This document shows, piece after piece, positions 24,837-34,396 of a stretch of DNA of 64,000 bases. Within the stretch, counting starts at the first letter, position 1, and every line of letters starts with the position of its first letter. The DNA is taken from the NCBI GenBank assembly GCA_916988195.3, contig CAKASQ030000008.1, positions 18,840-82,839 on the forward strand, given 5' to 3'. The DNA comes from Oscillospiraceae bacterium. Its GTDB lineage: Bacteria > Bacillota > Clostridia > Oscillospirales > Oscillospiraceae. The translations under genes and the position numbers were made by a program. The notes below the pieces were generated by a model. It saw only the letters and a program-made list of their open reading frames with translations, made no database searches and was not told the origin of the DNA.

Positions 24837-24896
24837 TGCGTGATGTCGGAGATTTTCACGTTTCGGAAATATCCCGGTGTGCCGCGTCATTTTTCC

Positions 24897-24957
24897 TTGA
24901 AATACGTCAGTATTCCTGCGAAAAAATGTCTTGCTTAACGCAAAAATCCCTCGCTGC
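24897..24957. repeat. Dispersed repeat type B, copy 1
   Basis: TTGAAATAC..GTATTCCTGCG, then CTTGC, then CGCAAAAATC..CTCGCTG. The same ordered blocks recur at 51001-51060. The AATAC/GTATT arms can pair. The rest of the gap up to the 25026 promoter shows nothing else. Confidence 0.55.
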
Positions 24958-25025
24958 CGGTCACATCATGCGTTTTCAGATACCCCTACGCGTTATTTGG
25001 AGGATTTCGGCTGAATCCGGCGGAC

Positions 25026-25054
25026 TTGTCAATTGGTATCGGGAATGCTATAAT
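25026..25054 (+). promoter_or_regulatory. Promoter of the hydrolase-acyltransferase operon
   Basis: TTGTCA and a consensus TATAAT are separated by 17 nt, with the start codon about 50 nt downstream. Confidence 0.8.
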
Positions 25055-25104
25055 ATAAATTCAACGCCGGAGGACCGGCGAACTGCGGAAAGGAACGTTT
25101 TTTC

Positions 25105-27267
25105 ATGGAGCTGCACGCAAAACTGGTTCGCGCCCAGCTGAATTTCTTCAAGCCCTTCGTGGCCAATTGCTCTTTAGATGTCACCCGCAAGGGGCAGGAC
25201 AAGCTCGGCGAGCTGATGACGGCTATTCACAAGCGGGAGGTCTATGTCCGCGAGCATGATTTCGGCGGCTTTCAGGGCGCATGGCTCACGCCGAAGGATA
25301 AGCGGCGCACGGGCGTTGTGCTGTATCTGCATGGCGGCGGCTACACGTGCGGCAATCTGGAGTATGCCAAGGGCTTTGCCGCAACGCTGGCGGACGAGTG
25401 CGGCGTGCGCGTTTTCTGCGCGGCCTATCGATTGGCGCCCGAGGACCCGTTCCCGGCGGCGCTGGACGACGCGGTGGTAAGCTATCAGTACCTGCTCTCG
25501 AAGGGGTATGGCCCGAACCAGATCCTGCTTTGCGGCGAATCGGCGGGCGGGGGACTTTGCTACGCGCTGTGCTTACGGCTCAAGCAGCTGAAGCTGCCGC
25601 TCCCGTGCGGGATCATCGCCATTTCGCCGTGGACGGATCTGACGCAGTCGGGCGCGACGTTCGACGAGAATCGCGACAACGACCCGTCGCTCTCGAAAGA
25701 GCTTCTGGACTTTTATTCGGCCTGCTACACGCAGAACCCCAAAGATCCGCTCTGCTCGCCGCTTTTCGGCGACCTCAAGGACCTGCCGCCGTCGCTTCTT
25801 TTCGCGGGCGGGGATGAGATTCTGCTGGACGACGCGCAGCGGCTTCACCAGAAGCTGCTGGACGCAGGCTGCAAGAGCAAACTCTACATTGCGCCCGAGC
25901 GCTGGCACGCGTACGTGCTCTACTGCCTGGCGGAAAACATGCAGGACGATTTCGGATCCATCAATCACTTTTTAGACAAGACGCTTTCGCCCGCCAAGAG
26001 CCTTCGATGGATGAAGCTCGACAATGCGGCGAAAATCTACCCGGCGGCCAAGCGGCGCACATGGACCAATTATTTCAGGCTTTCGGCCACGCTTACCGAG
26101 CCGATCGACTTACCGATCCTGCGCGCGGCGCTTGATGTGACGGTGCGAAGGTTCCCATCCATTGCGGTCCGTCTGCGCCGGGGCGCGTTCTGGTACTATT
26201 TGGAGCAAATTCCGAAGGCACCGGACATTCAGGAGGAAAAGAGCTGCCCGCTGCAGCATGTGCCGTTTGACAGCGTCAGAAAATGCGCGTTCCGCGTGCT
26301 GGTGTACAAGAACCGGATGGCCGTCGAGTTTTTCCACGCCGTCACCGACGGCACGGGCGGACTCATCTTTTTAAAGACGCTGCTGGCCGAATATTTAAGC
26401 GAAAAATATGGGCTCAACGTTCCGGCGGAGCACGGCGTTCTCGGAAGGCTTGAGGAGCCCGACGAGGAGGAGCTGGAAGACAGCTTCCTTCGCTACGCGG
26501 GCGATGTAAAGGCCAGCCGCAAGGAGGCGACCGCCTGGCACCTGAGCGGCACGCCGGAGCCCGACGGGTATGTGAACCTCGTCACGATGATGCTCCGCGT
26601 CCCCGAGGTCAAGGCCTGCGCGAAGGAGCACGGGGTCACGGTGACGGAGCTTCTGTGCGCGGCGATGATGCAGGCAATTGATCACCTGCAGGCGGAAAAG
26701 GTTCCCGTTCGAAGCCGCAGAAAGCCCGTGAAGGTGACGGTTCCGGTCAACCTGCGGGGACTGTTTCCGAGCCACACGCTGCGAAACTTCGCGTCCTACG
26801 TGAACACGGAAATTGACCCGCGCCTCGGCTCTTATACGTTCGATGAGATTTGCCAGCTTGTGCACCACACGATGGGACTTGGCAACGACGCGAAGACGAT
26901 GCGCGCGAAGATCGCGACGAATGTGGCAAGCGAAAAATCGCCCGTGCTGCGCGTGATGCCGCTGTTCGTCAAGAACATCGCCATGAAGGCGGCCTTCAAT
27001 GCGGTGGGCGAGTGCAAGGCGTGTTTGTGCATGTCGAACCTCGGCGTGGTGCAGGTGCCGGAGGTCATGCGCCCGTATATCGAGCGATTTGACTTTGTCA
27101 TCGGTCCGCAGGCCAACGCGCCGCACAACTGCGGCGTTGCAACCTGGGGCGATACGGTATATGTCAGCTGCGTACGCAACATCAAAGAACCGGAGCTGGA
27201 GCTGCATTTTTACCGTGTGCTCCACAGCCTCGGCCTGCATGTAACGGTTGAGAGCAACGCCCGGTAA
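25105..27267 (+). CDS. Fusion: alpha/beta hydrolase plus condensation/alcohol-acetyltransferase-like domain
   Basis: 720 residues. Residues 1-295 are an alpha/beta hydrolase_3 esterase with HGGGYTCG (oxyanion hole, about residue 76), GESAGGG (nucleophile, about residue 145), and a later PERWHAY His. Residues 310-720 have the chloramphenicol-acetyltransferase/condensation-like fold, with HAVTDGTGG near residue 412 (HxxxDG catalytic His) and a VTVPVNLRGLFPS strand typical of AATase-like proteins. One chain would thus pair acyl transfer with ester hydrolysis. It is cytoplasmic and followed 34 nt later by a zinc-ribbon membrane protein. Substrate is unknown. Confidence 0.88.
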   Translation: MELHAKLVRAQLNFFKPFVANCSLDVTRKGQDKLGELMTAIHKREVYVREHDFGGFQGAWLTPKDKRRTGVVLYLHGGGYTCGNLEYAKGFAATLADECGVRVFCAAYRLAPEDPFPAALDDAVVSYQYLLSKGYGPNQILLCGESAGGGLCYALCLRLKQLKLPLPCGIIAISPWTDLTQSGATFDENRDNDPSLSKELLDFYSACYTQNPKDPLCSPLFGDLKDLPPSLLFAGGDEILLDDAQRLHQKLLDAGCKSKLYIAPERWHAYVLYCLAENMQDDFGSINHFLDKTLSPAKSLRWMKLDNAAKIYPAAKRRTWTNYFRLSATLTEPIDLPILRAALDVTVRRFPSIAVRLRRGAFWYYLEQIPKAPDIQEEKSCPLQHVPFDSVRKCAFRVLVYKNRMAVEFFHAVTDGTGGLIFLKTLLAEYLSEKYGLNVPAEHGVLGRLEEPDEEELEDSFLRYAGDVKASRKEATAWHLSGTPEPDGYVNLVTMMLRVPEVKACAKEHGVTVTELLCAAMMQAIDHLQAEKVPVRSRRKPVKVTVPVNLRGLFPSHTLRNFASYVNTEIDPRLGSYTFDEICQLVHHTMGLGNDAKTMRAKIATNVASEKSPVLRVMPLFVKNIAMKAAFNAVGECKACLCMSNLGVVQVPEVMRPYIERFDFVIGPQANAPHNCGVATWGDTVYVSCVRNIKEPELELHFYRVLHSLGLHVTVESNAR

Positions 27268-27301
27268 CGCGGCGCAAGCAAGATAGAAAGGAAACGGGAT
27301 T

Positions 27302-28000
27302 ATGTATTGTGTCAATTGCGGCGTGGAGCTTGCGGACAGCGAGACGGTCTGCCCGCTGTGCGGGACGCGGGTGTTCCACCCTGATCTTTCAAGACCGCAG
27401 GCGGACGCGCCTTATCCGCCTGATCATCATGTGAAGCCGGAGGACGTCAGCCGCTCGGGGATCTTGTTCGTGATGACGATGCTGGCGCTTTTGCCGGCGG
27501 TTATCTGCCTGCTGTGCGACTGGCGCATCAACGGCGGGATTGTCTGGTCTGGCTTTGCGGCGGGCGCAATCGGGCTTTTGTATGTGCTGATCGTGCTGCC
27601 GATGTGGTTCAAGCGGCCAAATCCGGTGATTTTTGTGCCGGTCGATTTCGCGGCCATCGGGCTGTATCTTCTGTATATCGATCTGGCAGTGAAGGGCGGC
27701 TGGTTCTTGTCGTTTGCGTTCCCGGTCACGGCGGCCATCGGCCTTCTTCTGACGGCGGTCGTGGCGCTGGTGCGCTATGTCCGCGGGGGGTATCTGTATA
27801 TTTTCGGCGGCGCGCTGATCCTTGCGGGCGGCCTTGCGGTGCTTATTGAGTTTTTGATCAACGTGACGTTCGGTATCCATAAGGCGCTTTTGTGGTCGAT
27901 CTACCCGCTGGCAGCCGGCGTGATCCTGGGCGGCATGCTGCTGGTTATCGCCATCTGTAAGCCCCTTCGGAAGTCTTTGCACCGGAAGTTTTTCTTCTAA
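27302..28000 (+). CDS. Zinc-ribbon membrane protein (DUF6320-like)
   Basis: 232 residues. An N-terminal zinc ribbon (CVNCGVEL...CPLCGTRVF, residues 3-24) is followed by a linker and six to seven hydrophobic helices spanning residues 57-222, ending with a basic cytoplasmic tail. The composition matches proteins annotated DUF6320 that I recall next to alcohol-acetyltransferase-like genes in Clostridia. Co-directional spacing of 34 nt and an AAAGGAAA ribosome site suggest one operon with the fusion protein, which may be recruited to the membrane by this partner. Confidence 0.78.
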   Translation: MYCVNCGVELADSETVCPLCGTRVFHPDLSRPQADAPYPPDHHVKPEDVSRSGILFVMTMLALLPAVICLLCDWRINGGIVWSGFAAGAIGLLYVLIVLPMWFKRPNPVIFVPVDFAAIGLYLLYIDLAVKGGWFLSFAFPVTAAIGLLLTAVVALVRYVRGGYLYIFGGALILAGGLAVLIEFLINVTFGIHKALLWSIYPLAAGVILGGMLLVIAICKPLRKSLHRKFFF

Positions 28001-28036
28001 GATGCTGTGGATTTTGAACAAACTTCTCAAATGTCC

Positions 28037-28140
28037 GTAGGGGCGGACGCCTCTGTCCGCCCGCAGAAAAATGCGGTTTTTATGTAGAATTACGGCGAAT
28101 TCGAGACTTCCTTTGGGCGGGCAGAGTCGCCCGCCCCTAC
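28037..28140. repeat. 104-bp palindromic element, copy 1
   Basis: Terminal inverted repeats GTAGGGGCGG / CCGCCCCTAC. Each end forms its own hairpin (GGGCGGAC..GTCCGCCC and GGGCGGGC..GCCCGCCC). The centre contains CGGCGAATTCG. Copies of the same length occur at 43868, 57123 and 57255. Confidence 0.8.
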
Positions 28141-28180
28141 GAACCTCCCGGGAGGTTTCCAAAATCTCTCCAACAAAGTA

Positions 28181-28222
28181 AAAACGAACTGCGTTCCAAA
28201 ATCGGAACGCAGTTCGTTTTTT
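28181..28222. terminator. Bidirectional terminator between DUF6320-like gene and galK
   Basis: AAAACGAACTGCGTTCC pairs with GGAACGCAGTTCGTTTT across a short AAAATC loop, with A and T runs at both ends. It serves the convergent transcription units. Confidence 0.9.
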
Positions 28223-28232
28223 GATACAGAAT

Positions 28233-29345
28233 TTATTCCTTGATTTTAAGCGGATGGCAGGAGCCCTCGCCGAGTACCTGCTCGACGCCCTCTTTGAAGC
28301 GCTCGAAGCGGTCGTTGGGGACGAAGGCAAGCGCCGTGCCCGCAAAGCCGCCGCCATGGATGCGGACCGCGCCCTCACCGTCGAGCAGCTTCTTGCACAG
28401 CGCGAGCGTAAAGGCCATGTCCTGATGCTCGGCCGCACCCAGCGGCGTGACGTTCTGGAGCTTGAGCCACGACGAGCGGCCGGAGTCGTTGACGTAGGTC
28501 AGGAACGCTCCAAAATTGTCGTTTCGCAGCGCACGCACCTGGAGTCGGACGCGCTGATTCTCTTCAAAATAGTGCATCGCGCGCAGAACGGCGCGGTCAC
28601 CGCAGCTTGCGCGAAGGGCAGGAAGGGAAGCATAGAACGCGCTCTCGTCCACATCGTTGAGGACTTCCTTTCCGAAGAAGGCCGCGACCTTTTTCATCTC
28701 CACCGGGATGGCCGCGTACTCATCCGTCAGATCCGCGTGGCTCGCGTGGGAGTCGATGATGCAGAGCGTATGGCCGCAGTGGGCAAAGTCGAAGTCGACC
28801 TTTTCGACGACGGGCTTCTTGGGGTCCGCGAAGTCAATGAACACGAGCCCGCCGACAGAGGACGCCATCTGGTCCATGAGCCCCGAGGGCTTTCCAAAAT
28901 AGACGTTCTCGGCGTACTGGCCGATCTGTGCAATCTCGATGGCCGAGAGCTTGTTCTCAAAGAACAGACCGTTTAAAATTCTGCCGATGAGGACCTCAAA
29001 GGCCGCCGAGCTCGATAAACCGGAGCCGGGGAGCACGGTGGACGAAATTTTCGCGTCGAAGCCCTGAAGCTTGCAGCCGCGCGCCTGAAATGCCGCCGCA
29101 ACGCCGCGCACGAGCGAGGCTGTGGTGTTCTTCTCGGTTTCGTGGACGGACAGATCGTCGAGGTCGACCGTGACCGGCGCGAAGCCCTCAGAGTCGATCA
29201 AAATGAGGTGCGTGCCGTTGAGCCGGACCTCAGCGTCCGTCTGCATATCGACCGCGGCAGCCAGAACGCAGCCGTGCTGATGGTCGGTATGGTTGCCGCT
29301 GATCTCGGTGCGGCCGGGCGCGGAAAAGTGATAGAGCTGTTCCAT
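28233..29345 (-). CDS. galK: Galactokinase (GHMP kinase)
   Basis: 370 residues from the ATG after GGAGG; longer in-frame extensions lack a ribosome site. PGRTEISGNHTDHQHG near residue 10 is the galactokinase signature variant, PGSGLSSSAAFE near residue 115 is the GHMP ATP loop, and HGGGFAGTALAF near residue 330 is motif 3. It phosphorylates galactose at C1 in the Leloir pathway. No galT or galE is adjacent. It is flanked by the terminator at 28181 and a 244-nt gap upstream holding nothing recognisable. Confidence 0.93.
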   Translation of the reverse strand: MEQLYHFSAPGRTEISGNHTDHQHGCVLAAAVDMQTDAEVRLNGTHLILIDSEGFAPVTVDLDDLSVHETEKNTTASLVRGVAAAFQARGCKLQGFDAKISSTVLPGSGLSSSAAFEVLIGRILNGLFFENKLSAIEIAQIGQYAENVYFGKPSGLMDQMASSVGGLVFIDFADPKKPVVEKVDFDFAHCGHTLCIIDSHASHADLTDEYAAIPVEMKKVAAFFGKEVLNDVDESAFYASLPALRASCGDRAVLRAMHYFEENQRVRLQVRALRNDNFGAFLTYVNDSGRSSWLKLQNVTPLGAAEHQDMAFTLALCKKLLDGEGAVRIHGGGFAGTALAFVPNDRFERFKEGVEQVLGEGSCHPLKIKE

Positions 29346-29589
29346 CGTAATACCTCCATTCGCCCGGTGCGGCAAGCGCGCGCGGGCAAAGCATAATATC
29401 TCTCCACAATTATAATACGCGGCTGGCGGCATGGCAAGTTTTCCGGGAAGGAAAGGTTTGCATTGTGTGGAATTTCGGAGAATTCAACAAAATAATCCCG
29501 GGAAAAAGTCGCCGGAATATGCAAAAACACGCCTGCAGGCCGTGCGCCTCAGGCTTTTTTCTGTGTTTGGGTTCTGCGTTTTGGTGGGA

Positions 29590-30417
29590 TTATTTTGCCG
29601 CGGGCGGGATATCGCCGACGCCGTTTAACACCAGCTGCGGGCGGTACGGGAACTTCTTGATATCTGCCCGGTCGGTCACGCCCGAGAGAACCAGCGTTGT
29701 GTAAAGGCCCGTTTCAATGCCTGCTACCATGTCGGTATCCATCCGGTCGCCGATCATGACTGCGTCCTCCGAGTGAACGCCGAGGATCCGAAGACCCGTA
29801 CGCATCATGAGGGGATTGGGCTTGCCCACAAAGTAGGCCGTTTGTCCGGTTGCCATCTCGATCGGCGCAATCATCGCCCGGCAGGCCGGAATAATGCCGT
29901 CTTCGGCAGGCCCGGTGAGGTCGCTGTTCGTGCCGATGAGCTTCGCACCCTTGAGCACCAGCCGCACGGCCTTGAGAATGTTCTCGTAGTTATAGGAGTT
30001 TCCCTCGCCGATGATGACATAGTCAGGGTCGACATCGTTCATTGTGATGCCCTCGTCGTGAAGCGCCATGATAAGCCCTGCGCCGCCGATGACATACGCG
30101 CTGCATCCGGGCGCCTGCGAGCTGATGAACCGCGCCGTGGCCAGTGCGCTAGTGTAGAAGTGGCTCTCGTCCACATCCAGACCCATGCGGCCCAGCTTCT
30201 GCTGCAATTCCTTCGGCGAGCGCTCCGACGAGTTCGTCAGGAACAAGAAGTGCTTGTTCTCCCGATAGAGCCAGTCGACAAATTCCTTGACGCCCGGCAA
30301 AAGGCGGTTGCCGTGATAGATCACGCCGTCCATGTCGCAGATGAAGCCGTCCTTCGCGCGCAGCGTCTCAAGCTTCTGCTGTAATGCTTCCTTGTTTTCC
30401 AAATTGATGTTATCCAT
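29590..30417 (-). CDS. HAD-IIA family phosphatase (NagD-like)
   Basis: 275 residues. DMDGVIY near residue 28 is HAD motif I, FLTNSSERS near residue 58 motif II, GKPNPLMM near residue 200 carries the motif III Lys, and GDRMDTDM near residue 220 supplies the motif IV acids. The inserted C2 cap is the IIA type found in NagD/p-nitrophenylphosphatases. Three 6-bp TTTTAC repeats resembling a Pho box lie about 92-117 nt upstream (30509-30534), suggesting phosphate-starvation control. The gene is otherwise alone, next to phoR. Confidence 0.92.
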   Translation of the reverse strand: MDNINLENKEALQQKLETLRAKDGFICDMDGVIYHGNRLLPGVKEFVDWLYRENKHFLFLTNSSERSPKELQQKLGRMGLDVDESHFYTSALATARFISSQAPGCSAYVIGGAGLIMALHDEGITMNDVDPDYVIIGEGNSYNYENILKAVRLVLKGAKLIGTNSDLTGPAEDGIIPACRAMIAPIEMATGQTAYFVGKPNPLMMRTGLRILGVHSEDAVMIGDRMDTDMVAGIETGLYTTLVLSGVTDRADIKKFPYRPQLVLNGVGDIPPAAK

Positions 30418-30508
30418 ATCATTCCTCCTTCAAATTTTCGTTTTTGTTTTATAAGTTTTCTTTCTCTTTACAGTTTGCATCATACCAGAGATTTGTAAAA
30501 CAGGGAAG

Positions 30509-30534
30509 CGTAAAAACGTAAAATCTATGTAAAA
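30509..30534 (-). promoter_or_regulatory. Pho-box-like repeats upstream of the HAD phosphatase
   Basis: On the minus strand TTTTACATAGA-TTTTACG-TTTTTACG gives TTTAC cores; the first two are 11 nt apart, the spacing of Firmicutes PhoP/PhoB boxes. Another TTTTACA lies at 30495. The same core occurs before pstS. Confidence 0.6.
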
Positions 30535-30593
30535 TCGCAAAAACTCCCGCGAACTGCAAATTTTACAGCTCGCGGGGGTTGGAGTGGGGGTAC

Positions 30594-32252
30594 TCAGTGC
30601 TCTTTGGGAAGCGTGACGCGGATCTCGGTGCCGCGGCCGGGTTCACTCTCGAGGGCAATCTTGCCGCCGTGGTACATGGCCGCGTGCTTGACGATGGACA
30701 GGCCGAGTCCCGTGCCGCCGGAGGCCTTGGAGTGGCTCTTGTCGACGCGGTAGAAGCGCTCAAAGATCCGGCTCTGGTGCTCGGGCGCAATGCCGATGCC
30801 AGTATCGAGGACCGAGATGGCGGCTTCCTGCTCGCGGTTTTCAACGTGAATGCGGATGCTTCCGCCGGGACGGTTATATTTGATGGCATTGTCGCAGAGA
30901 TTGTAAAGCATCTCATATAAAAGCCTTCGCACGCCGAAGACGACGCTGCTCTGGCCGTCGGTCGTGATGGTGACGGAGGCCTTGTCTGCCGCCGCGCGAA
31001 GATCCTCGGCGACCTCGCCCGCAAGCGACAACAGCTCCACATTTTCCTTCGGCATCTCCACGCCCTCATCCAGCTGCGACAGACGGATGATGTCGGCGAT
31101 CAGCGCAACCAGACGCTGCGCTTCGGTGCGGATGTGGCCGATGAAGCGCGGCATATCCTCGGGCTTTACCATGCCGTTTTCAATGAGCTCGGCGCTTCCG
31201 ATGATGCCTTGCAGCGGCGTTTTGAGCTCGTGCGACACGTTTGCAGTAAATTCGCGGCGCGCCTGCTCGGCGGTTTCGCGCTCGGTAATGTCGAAGCACA
31301 GAAGAACGGCTCCGATTTTTTCGCCCGCGGACTCGATGCGGCTGATGTCGAACTGATAGATACGCCCGGAGAGCTCGACGCGGGTCTCGCTGTGACCCGT
31401 TTCGCGCGCGCGGTCGATGGCTTGAGAAACGTCGGTGCTCCGGTCGAGCGTCAGGAAATTCTGCCCGACGCAGCCTTCCTGCGCGCTGAAAAGCTTACTT
31501 GCCGAAGGGTTGATGCTCAGGATGGCGTTCTTATTGTCGAGCAGCACGAGGCCCTCGGGCATGCTCTGCGTGATGTGGGTGAACTCGTCGGTCTTGCGCT
31601 GTAATTCTCGCAGCTGATCGTCGATCTGCTCGTGTTGGCGGTTGATCCGGCCGAGCAGCGGGGCAATCTCATCGTAGGCCTTCGCCTCGAGCGGGTGATC
31701 GAGATCGATGGCGTTGAGCGGCTCGACAATGCGGCGGGAGAGCTGCTTGGCAAGAAGCGCGCTGAAAATCACGGCGGCGAGCAAAATGACCAGCACCGGC
31801 TGAAGCATGCCAAGCAGCAGCACCGCGAGCGTCTGCCGCGAGACGCAGATGCGGAGCACGCTCCCGTCGTCCATGCGCTTTGCGACGTAGATCGTCTTTT
31901 CAAGAAGCGTCTGCGAATACCGGCTGCTTTCGCCCTCGCCGGTGGTGAGCGCCTGCTGTACTTCCTCGCGCGCGGCATGGTTCTCCATCGTGCTTGCGTC
32001 TGCCTGCGTATCGTAAAGCACCGTGCCGTCCGGCGCGATCCACGTCAGGCGGTAGCGGTTCGAGTCGATGGTATCAAGATATGTTTCGCCGCCTTGCGAT
32101 ACGCCGGAGGCCGCTAAGGTCAACTCATCGCGCAGCGCCTGGGACTGGAGACCTGCAAAGTAATCGTACAGGCAGCCCATGACGAGCACGAGGCTTGCCA
32201 AAAGCGCGCACACGGCGACAAGCAGCGTTGAGCGGAAGATTTTCTTTGTCAT
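30594..32252 (-). CDS. phoR: Phosphate-regulon sensor histidine kinase (PhoR-like)
   Basis: 552 residues, start overlapping the phoB stop as ATGA after GGAGGG. Transmembrane helices lie near residues 6-28 and 140-165 and flank an extracellular sensor. A HAMP-like/PAS region comes next, then HisKA with NVSHELKTPLQ (phospho-His, about residue 345) and HATPase_c with NLCDNAIKYN, DTGIGIAP and GGTGLGLSIVK. It is the last gene of the pst-pho operon and is expected to respond to Pst-PhoU status. Confidence 0.93.
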   Translation of the reverse strand: MTKKIFRSTLLVAVCALLASLVLVMGCLYDYFAGLQSQALRDELTLAASGVSQGGETYLDTIDSNRYRLTWIAPDGTVLYDTQADASTMENHAAREEVQQALTTGEGESSRYSQTLLEKTIYVAKRMDDGSVLRICVSRQTLAVLLLGMLQPVLVILLAAVIFSALLAKQLSRRIVEPLNAIDLDHPLEAKAYDEIAPLLGRINRQHEQIDDQLRELQRKTDEFTHITQSMPEGLVLLDNKNAILSINPSASKLFSAQEGCVGQNFLTLDRSTDVSQAIDRARETGHSETRVELSGRIYQFDISRIESAGEKIGAVLLCFDITERETAEQARREFTANVSHELKTPLQGIIGSAELIENGMVKPEDMPRFIGHIRTEAQRLVALIADIIRLSQLDEGVEMPKENVELLSLAGEVAEDLRAAADKASVTITTDGQSSVVFGVRRLLYEMLYNLCDNAIKYNRPGGSIRIHVENREQEAAISVLDTGIGIAPEHQSRIFERFYRVDKSHSKASGGTGLGLSIVKHAAMYHGGKIALESEPGRGTEIRVTLPKEH

Positions 32253-32923
32253 TTCGAGCCCTCCCATCGGTAGCCCACACCGCGCACGGTGGCGATGTGC
32301 TCACCGCAGATGCCAAGTTTTTGCCGCAGCGTCCGGATGTGCATGTCAATCGTGCGCGTTTCGCCGTAGTAATCCGTGCCCCAGACCTTTTCCATGAGCT
32401 GGTCGCGCGTGAAGGCCATGCCGGGATGCTGCAAGAACAGGCGCAGCAGCTCAAATTCCTTGAATGTCAGCTCCACACGCTGCCCATTTGCCGTGACGGT
32501 GTGCGCGTCGAGGTCGACCGAAATGCCGCCGCTCTGCAAAAGATGCGCAGGTGCTTGCATCTGGCAGCGGCGAAGGACCGCCTTCACGCAGGAGACAAGC
32601 TCCATGACCCCGAAGGGCTTTGTGAGATAGTAGTCCGCGCCCAAGTCTAAGCCCTGAATTTTATCGTATTCCGCGCCCTTGGCCGTTGCCATGACGACGG
32701 GGATGCTGGAAAGAGCAGGGGAGGACTTCATCCGGCGCAGAAGCTCGATGCCGTCGAGTCCCGGGAGCATCACGTCGAGCACGACAAGCTCGGGCATTTC
32801 CTCCTGCAAGGCGTTCCAGAATGCCTTCCCGTCCTCAAAGCCTCTGGCCTCAAAGCCGGTCGATTGCAGGGCATAGACCTCAATGTCGCGGATGCTGGCG
32901 TCGTCTTCCACGCACCAGATCAT
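32249..32923 (-). CDS. phoB: OmpR/PhoB-family response regulator
   Basis: 224 residues. The receiver domain has the acidic pair EDD near residue 5, the phospho-Asp in VVLDVMLPG near residue 50, and YYLTKPF near residue 101. A winged-helix DNA-binding domain (FKEFELLRLFLQ, RTIDMHIRTLRQKL, VRGVGYRW) follows. The start is the ATG overlapping the phoU stop, not the in-frame ATG 45 nt upstream. It is expected to bind the TTTTAC repeats before pstS. Confidence 0.94.
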   Translation of the reverse strand: MIWCVEDDASIRDIEVYALQSTGFEARGFEDGKAFWNALQEEMPELVVLDVMLPGLDGIELLRRMKSSPALSSIPVVMATAKGAEYDKIQGLDLGADYYLTKPFGVMELVSCVKAVLRRCQMQAPAHLLQSGGISVDLDAHTVTANGQRVELTFKEFELLRLFLQHPGMAFTRDQLMEKVWGTDYYGETRTIDMHIRTLRQKLGICGEHIATVRGVGYRWEGSK

Positions 32924-33573
32924 GTTTCTCCCTCCTTGTGTACGCCGGTCACCGAGAAGACCACCCACTGGGCGATGTTCACCGCGTGGTCGGCGATGCG
33001 TTCAAAGTATTTGGCAATCATCAGGCAGTCGAGGAAATACGCCCCGTCCTCCGGATGCTTGGAAATCTTTTCAATCAGAGATTGCTTGACCTCGTCAAAA
33101 TACTGGTCGACAGTATCGTCCGCGCGCTCGACCCATTCGGCAAGGCGCGTATCGCGCTTGACAAACGCGTCGACGCTGTTTGTGACCATCGTGATGGCGG
33201 CGCGCGCCATCTGCTGAAGAAGGCCGTCGTGCTCGCTCTGCCGCCCATTTAAAAACAGGACGATCTCCGCGATGTCCTCAGCCTGATCGCCGATGCGCTC
33301 CATGTCCGTGACCATTTTCAGAGCTGCCGAAATCTGGCGCAGGTCGCGCGCGACGGGCTGCTGCTGAAGTAAAAGCCGCAGGCAGAGCGTTTCGATCGAG
33401 CGCTCTTTTTCGTCAATTTCCGCGTCAAGCGGCGCAACCTTTTTCGCGAGCGACGCGTCGCCGTCTCCAAGCGCCTTGGCGGCCAGCGCGATGACCTCCT
33501 CGCATAGAGCGCCCATGCGGATCATTTCACTGTTGAGTACATTCAGCTGTTCATCAAACCGGTTTCTCATCAT
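32920..33573 (-). CDS. phoU: Phosphate signalling protein PhoU
   Basis: 217 residues made of two three-helix PhoU repeats, with the conserved metal-binding E/DxxxD motifs [14 protein letters not shown] (about residue 92) and [15 protein letters not shown] (about residue 192). It is cytoplasmic and connects the Pst transporter to PhoR signalling. It overlaps both pstB upstream and phoB downstream by 4 nt. Confidence 0.95.
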   Translation of the reverse strand: MMRNRFDEQLNVLNSEMIRMGALCEEVIALAAKALGDGDASLAKKVAPLDAEIDEKERSIETLCLRLLLQQQPVARDLRQISAALKMVTDMERIGDQAEDIAEIVLFLNGRQSEHDGLLQQMARAAITMVTNSVDAFVKRDTRLAEWVERADDTVDQYFDEVKQSLIEKISKHPEDGAYFLDCLMIAKYFERIADHAVNIAQWVVFSVTGVHKEGET

Positions 33574-34325
33574 CCAAACCTCCCTGTGATGTAATCCTCG
33601 GTGCGTTTGTCCTGCGGCTGGGAGAACATTTGCTCTGTCTGGCCGTACTCCACGAGCTCGCCGAGCAGGAAAAACGCGGTGGTGTCCGAAATGCGGACAG
33701 CCTGCTGCATGTTGTGGGTCACGATGACGATCGTGTACTGCTCGTGCAGCTGCGTGGCAAGGTCTTCAATCTTGGAGGTGGAAATGGGGTCGAGTGCGCT
33801 TGTCGGCTCGTCCATCAAAAGCACCTTCGGCTCGACGGCAAGCGCCCGCGCGATACAGAGCCTTTGCTGCTGGCCGCCGGAGAGGCCGAGCGCGTTTTTC
33901 TTGAGCCGGTCTTTGACCTCGTCCCAGATGGCCGCGCCGCGCAGGGATTTTTCCACGATGTCATCGAGCTTTGCTTTGTTGCGGATGCCGTGCGTTCTCG
34001 GACCGTAGGCGATGTTGTCGTAGATGCTCATGGGGAAGGGGTTCGGCTTCTGGAAGACCATGCCGATGCTCTTGCGGAGTTCGTTCACATCCACGGAAGG
34101 ATCGTAAATGTTTTCACCCTCGTAGGTGACCTCGCCCGTGATTTTTACGCCGCCCACGAGGTCGTTCATCCGGTTGAGCGTCTTTAAAAACGTGGACTTG
34201 CCGCAGCCGGAGGGGCCGATGAGCGCGGTGATGCTTTTTTCGGGGATGTCGATGCTGATATTATGCAGCGCCTGATGCGCCCCGTACCAGAGGTTCAGGT
34301 CATGCGCAGATAAGATAGCTGGCAT
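33570..34325 (-). CDS. pstB: Phosphate ABC transporter ATPase PstB
   Basis: 251 residues. GPSGCGKST near residue 37 is Walker A, LSGGQQQR near residue 147 the ABC signature, and [13 protein letters not shown] near residue 167 Walker [13 protein letters not shown] is typical of PstB. It powers phosphate uptake and is fifth from the 3' end in a compact operon. Confidence 0.97.
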   Translation of the reverse strand: MPAILSAHDLNLWYGAHQALHNISIDIPEKSITALIGPSGCGKSTFLKTLNRMNDLVGGVKITGEVTYEGENIYDPSVDVNELRKSIGMVFQKPNPFPMSIYDNIAYGPRTHGIRNKAKLDDIVEKSLRGAAIWDEVKDRLKKNALGLSGGQQQRLCIARALAVEPKVLLMDEPTSALDPISTSKIEDLATQLHEQYTIVIVTHNMQQAVRISDTTAFFLLGELVEYGQTEQMFSQPQDKRTEDYITGRFG

Positions 34326-34396
34326 ATTTCGTTCCTTTCTCCTATTATGTCAAAAATCTGCCGCCATGGCAAGAGCGGCGGAATATATTTCGGAAT

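Noticed and set aside
22398..24890. Long minus-strand frames opposite trkA and trkH
   Set aside because: Composition is Arg/His-rich without domains, whereas the plus strand encodes intact TrkA and TrkH.
24980..25104. Riboswitch-like leader before the hydrolase-acyltransferase gene
   Set aside because: Only a promoter and about 50 nt of leader are present; no conserved aptamer pattern was recognised.
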